DNA from: Candidatus Poribacteria bacterium
GTDB lineage: Bacteria; Poribacteria; WGA-4E; WGA-3G
Assembly (NCBI GenBank): GCA_012270795.1
Contig: JAAXHO010000163.1
Coordinates: 1-33,035 of the forward strand
Reading direction: 5' to 3'
DNA length: 33,035 bases
Shown: one piece after another, positions 32,729 to 33,035 of the stretch
Numbering within the stretch: the stretch's first letter is position 1
Layout: each line of letters opens with the position of its first letter
The notes under the pieces: model-generated
What the model saw: the letters and a program-made list of their open reading frames with translations, nothing else
Databases searched by the model: none
What the model was told of the DNA's origin: nothing
Position numbers and translations under genes: made by a program

Positions 32729-33035
32729 TGTCTGAACCAGGATTTACAGAATTTTCGGATTTTCAGGATTTGCCTCAACAGGTTCTATTCCTAAAGTTGG
32801 CATCAAAACGCATGAAAGAGCCTTGATGAGGTAATCCTGGTAATCTAATAATACCAGGGAATGCCATTGGGCGAATGCGCGCATGGCATTCGCCATGATT
32901 CATACCCGGGGAATGCTATATGAAGATTAAAAAATAAATTAGGTAATTCTTAGAGATACTCGGTGCGGTTAGGAAACCGCACCATAAGCGTCAATTTAGC
33001 GACTACTCTACCCATTTCCCTCTTGTTGGAGGGGT
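32729..33035. repeat. Repeat-filled right end of the window
   Basis: Gene-free. It holds a TGTCTGAACCAGGATTTACA arm (32729 on), a hairpin GGCGAATGC-N7-GCATTCGCC (32870-32894), the GGTGCGGTT hairpin (32962-32983), ATAAGCGTCAATTTAG and, at the very end, CCCTCTTGTTGGAGGGGT. That last string is one arm of the element seen whole at 21269-21349, so the window stops in mid-repeat. Confidence 0.75.

Overview
The window looks like a chromosomal piece of an AT-rich, diderm, uncultured-type bacterium. Genes for lipid A acylation and LPS transport show that it has an LPS outer membrane. An exported WD40 protein, DUF4159/DUF58 genes, cytochrome-c-like lipoproteins, a sulfatase relic and very many dispersed palindromic repeats would fit Candidatus Poribacteria or a related lineage. 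That placement is inference from gene content only. Start codons are ATG, GTG and TTG, and many genes have weak Shine-Dalgarno (SD) sequences.

Layout. (1) 0.2-6.2 kb, + strand: an LPS/sigma-54 cluster, lpxL-like, lptC, lptA, lptB, rpoN, hpf, in the conserved lptA-lptB-rpoN-hpf order. LptA has long acidic tails and RpoN carries an insertion of about 100 residues. (2) 6.4-11.2 kb, +: valS, a hotdog thioesterase and nadB. (3) 11.3-17.2 kb, -: a TPR lytic transglycosylase, an exported protein of about 14 WD repeats, and a cydB with no cydA beside it. (4) 17.2-18.1 kb: a decayed IS630-type element with a nested MITE-like copy of its ends. (5) 18.1-21.1 kb, +: DUF58, macro domain, DUF4159 operon. 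(6) 21.1-21.9 kb: a gene-free block of nested palindromes. (7) 21.9-25.0 kb: an MFS transporter, tRNA-Leu(CAG) on the minus strand, then a lipoprotein overlapping a metallo-beta-lactamase/cupin fusion. (8) 25.0-28.2 kb, -: an outer-membrane barrel protein, two cytochrome-c-like lipoproteins with CX4CH motifs (one ending in poly-Asp/His) and a deleted sulfatase. Upstream lies a full-consensus sigma-54 promoter with two tandem enhancer-like dyads. (9) 28.6-32.7 kb, -: DUF309, a UDP-sugar dehydrogenase, an orphan iron-type ABC binding protein and a small membrane protein. (10) The last 300 bases are dispersed repeats, and the window ends inside one.

The best candidate for an undescribed system is region 8: a sigma-54-controlled cell-surface module of a barrel protein plus CX4CH cytochrome-like lipoproteins. 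It lies about 23 kb from the rpoN gene that would transcribe it. The second theme is the repeat population: several short hairpin families, often nested, some with outer arms that match each other within one locus but differ between loci.
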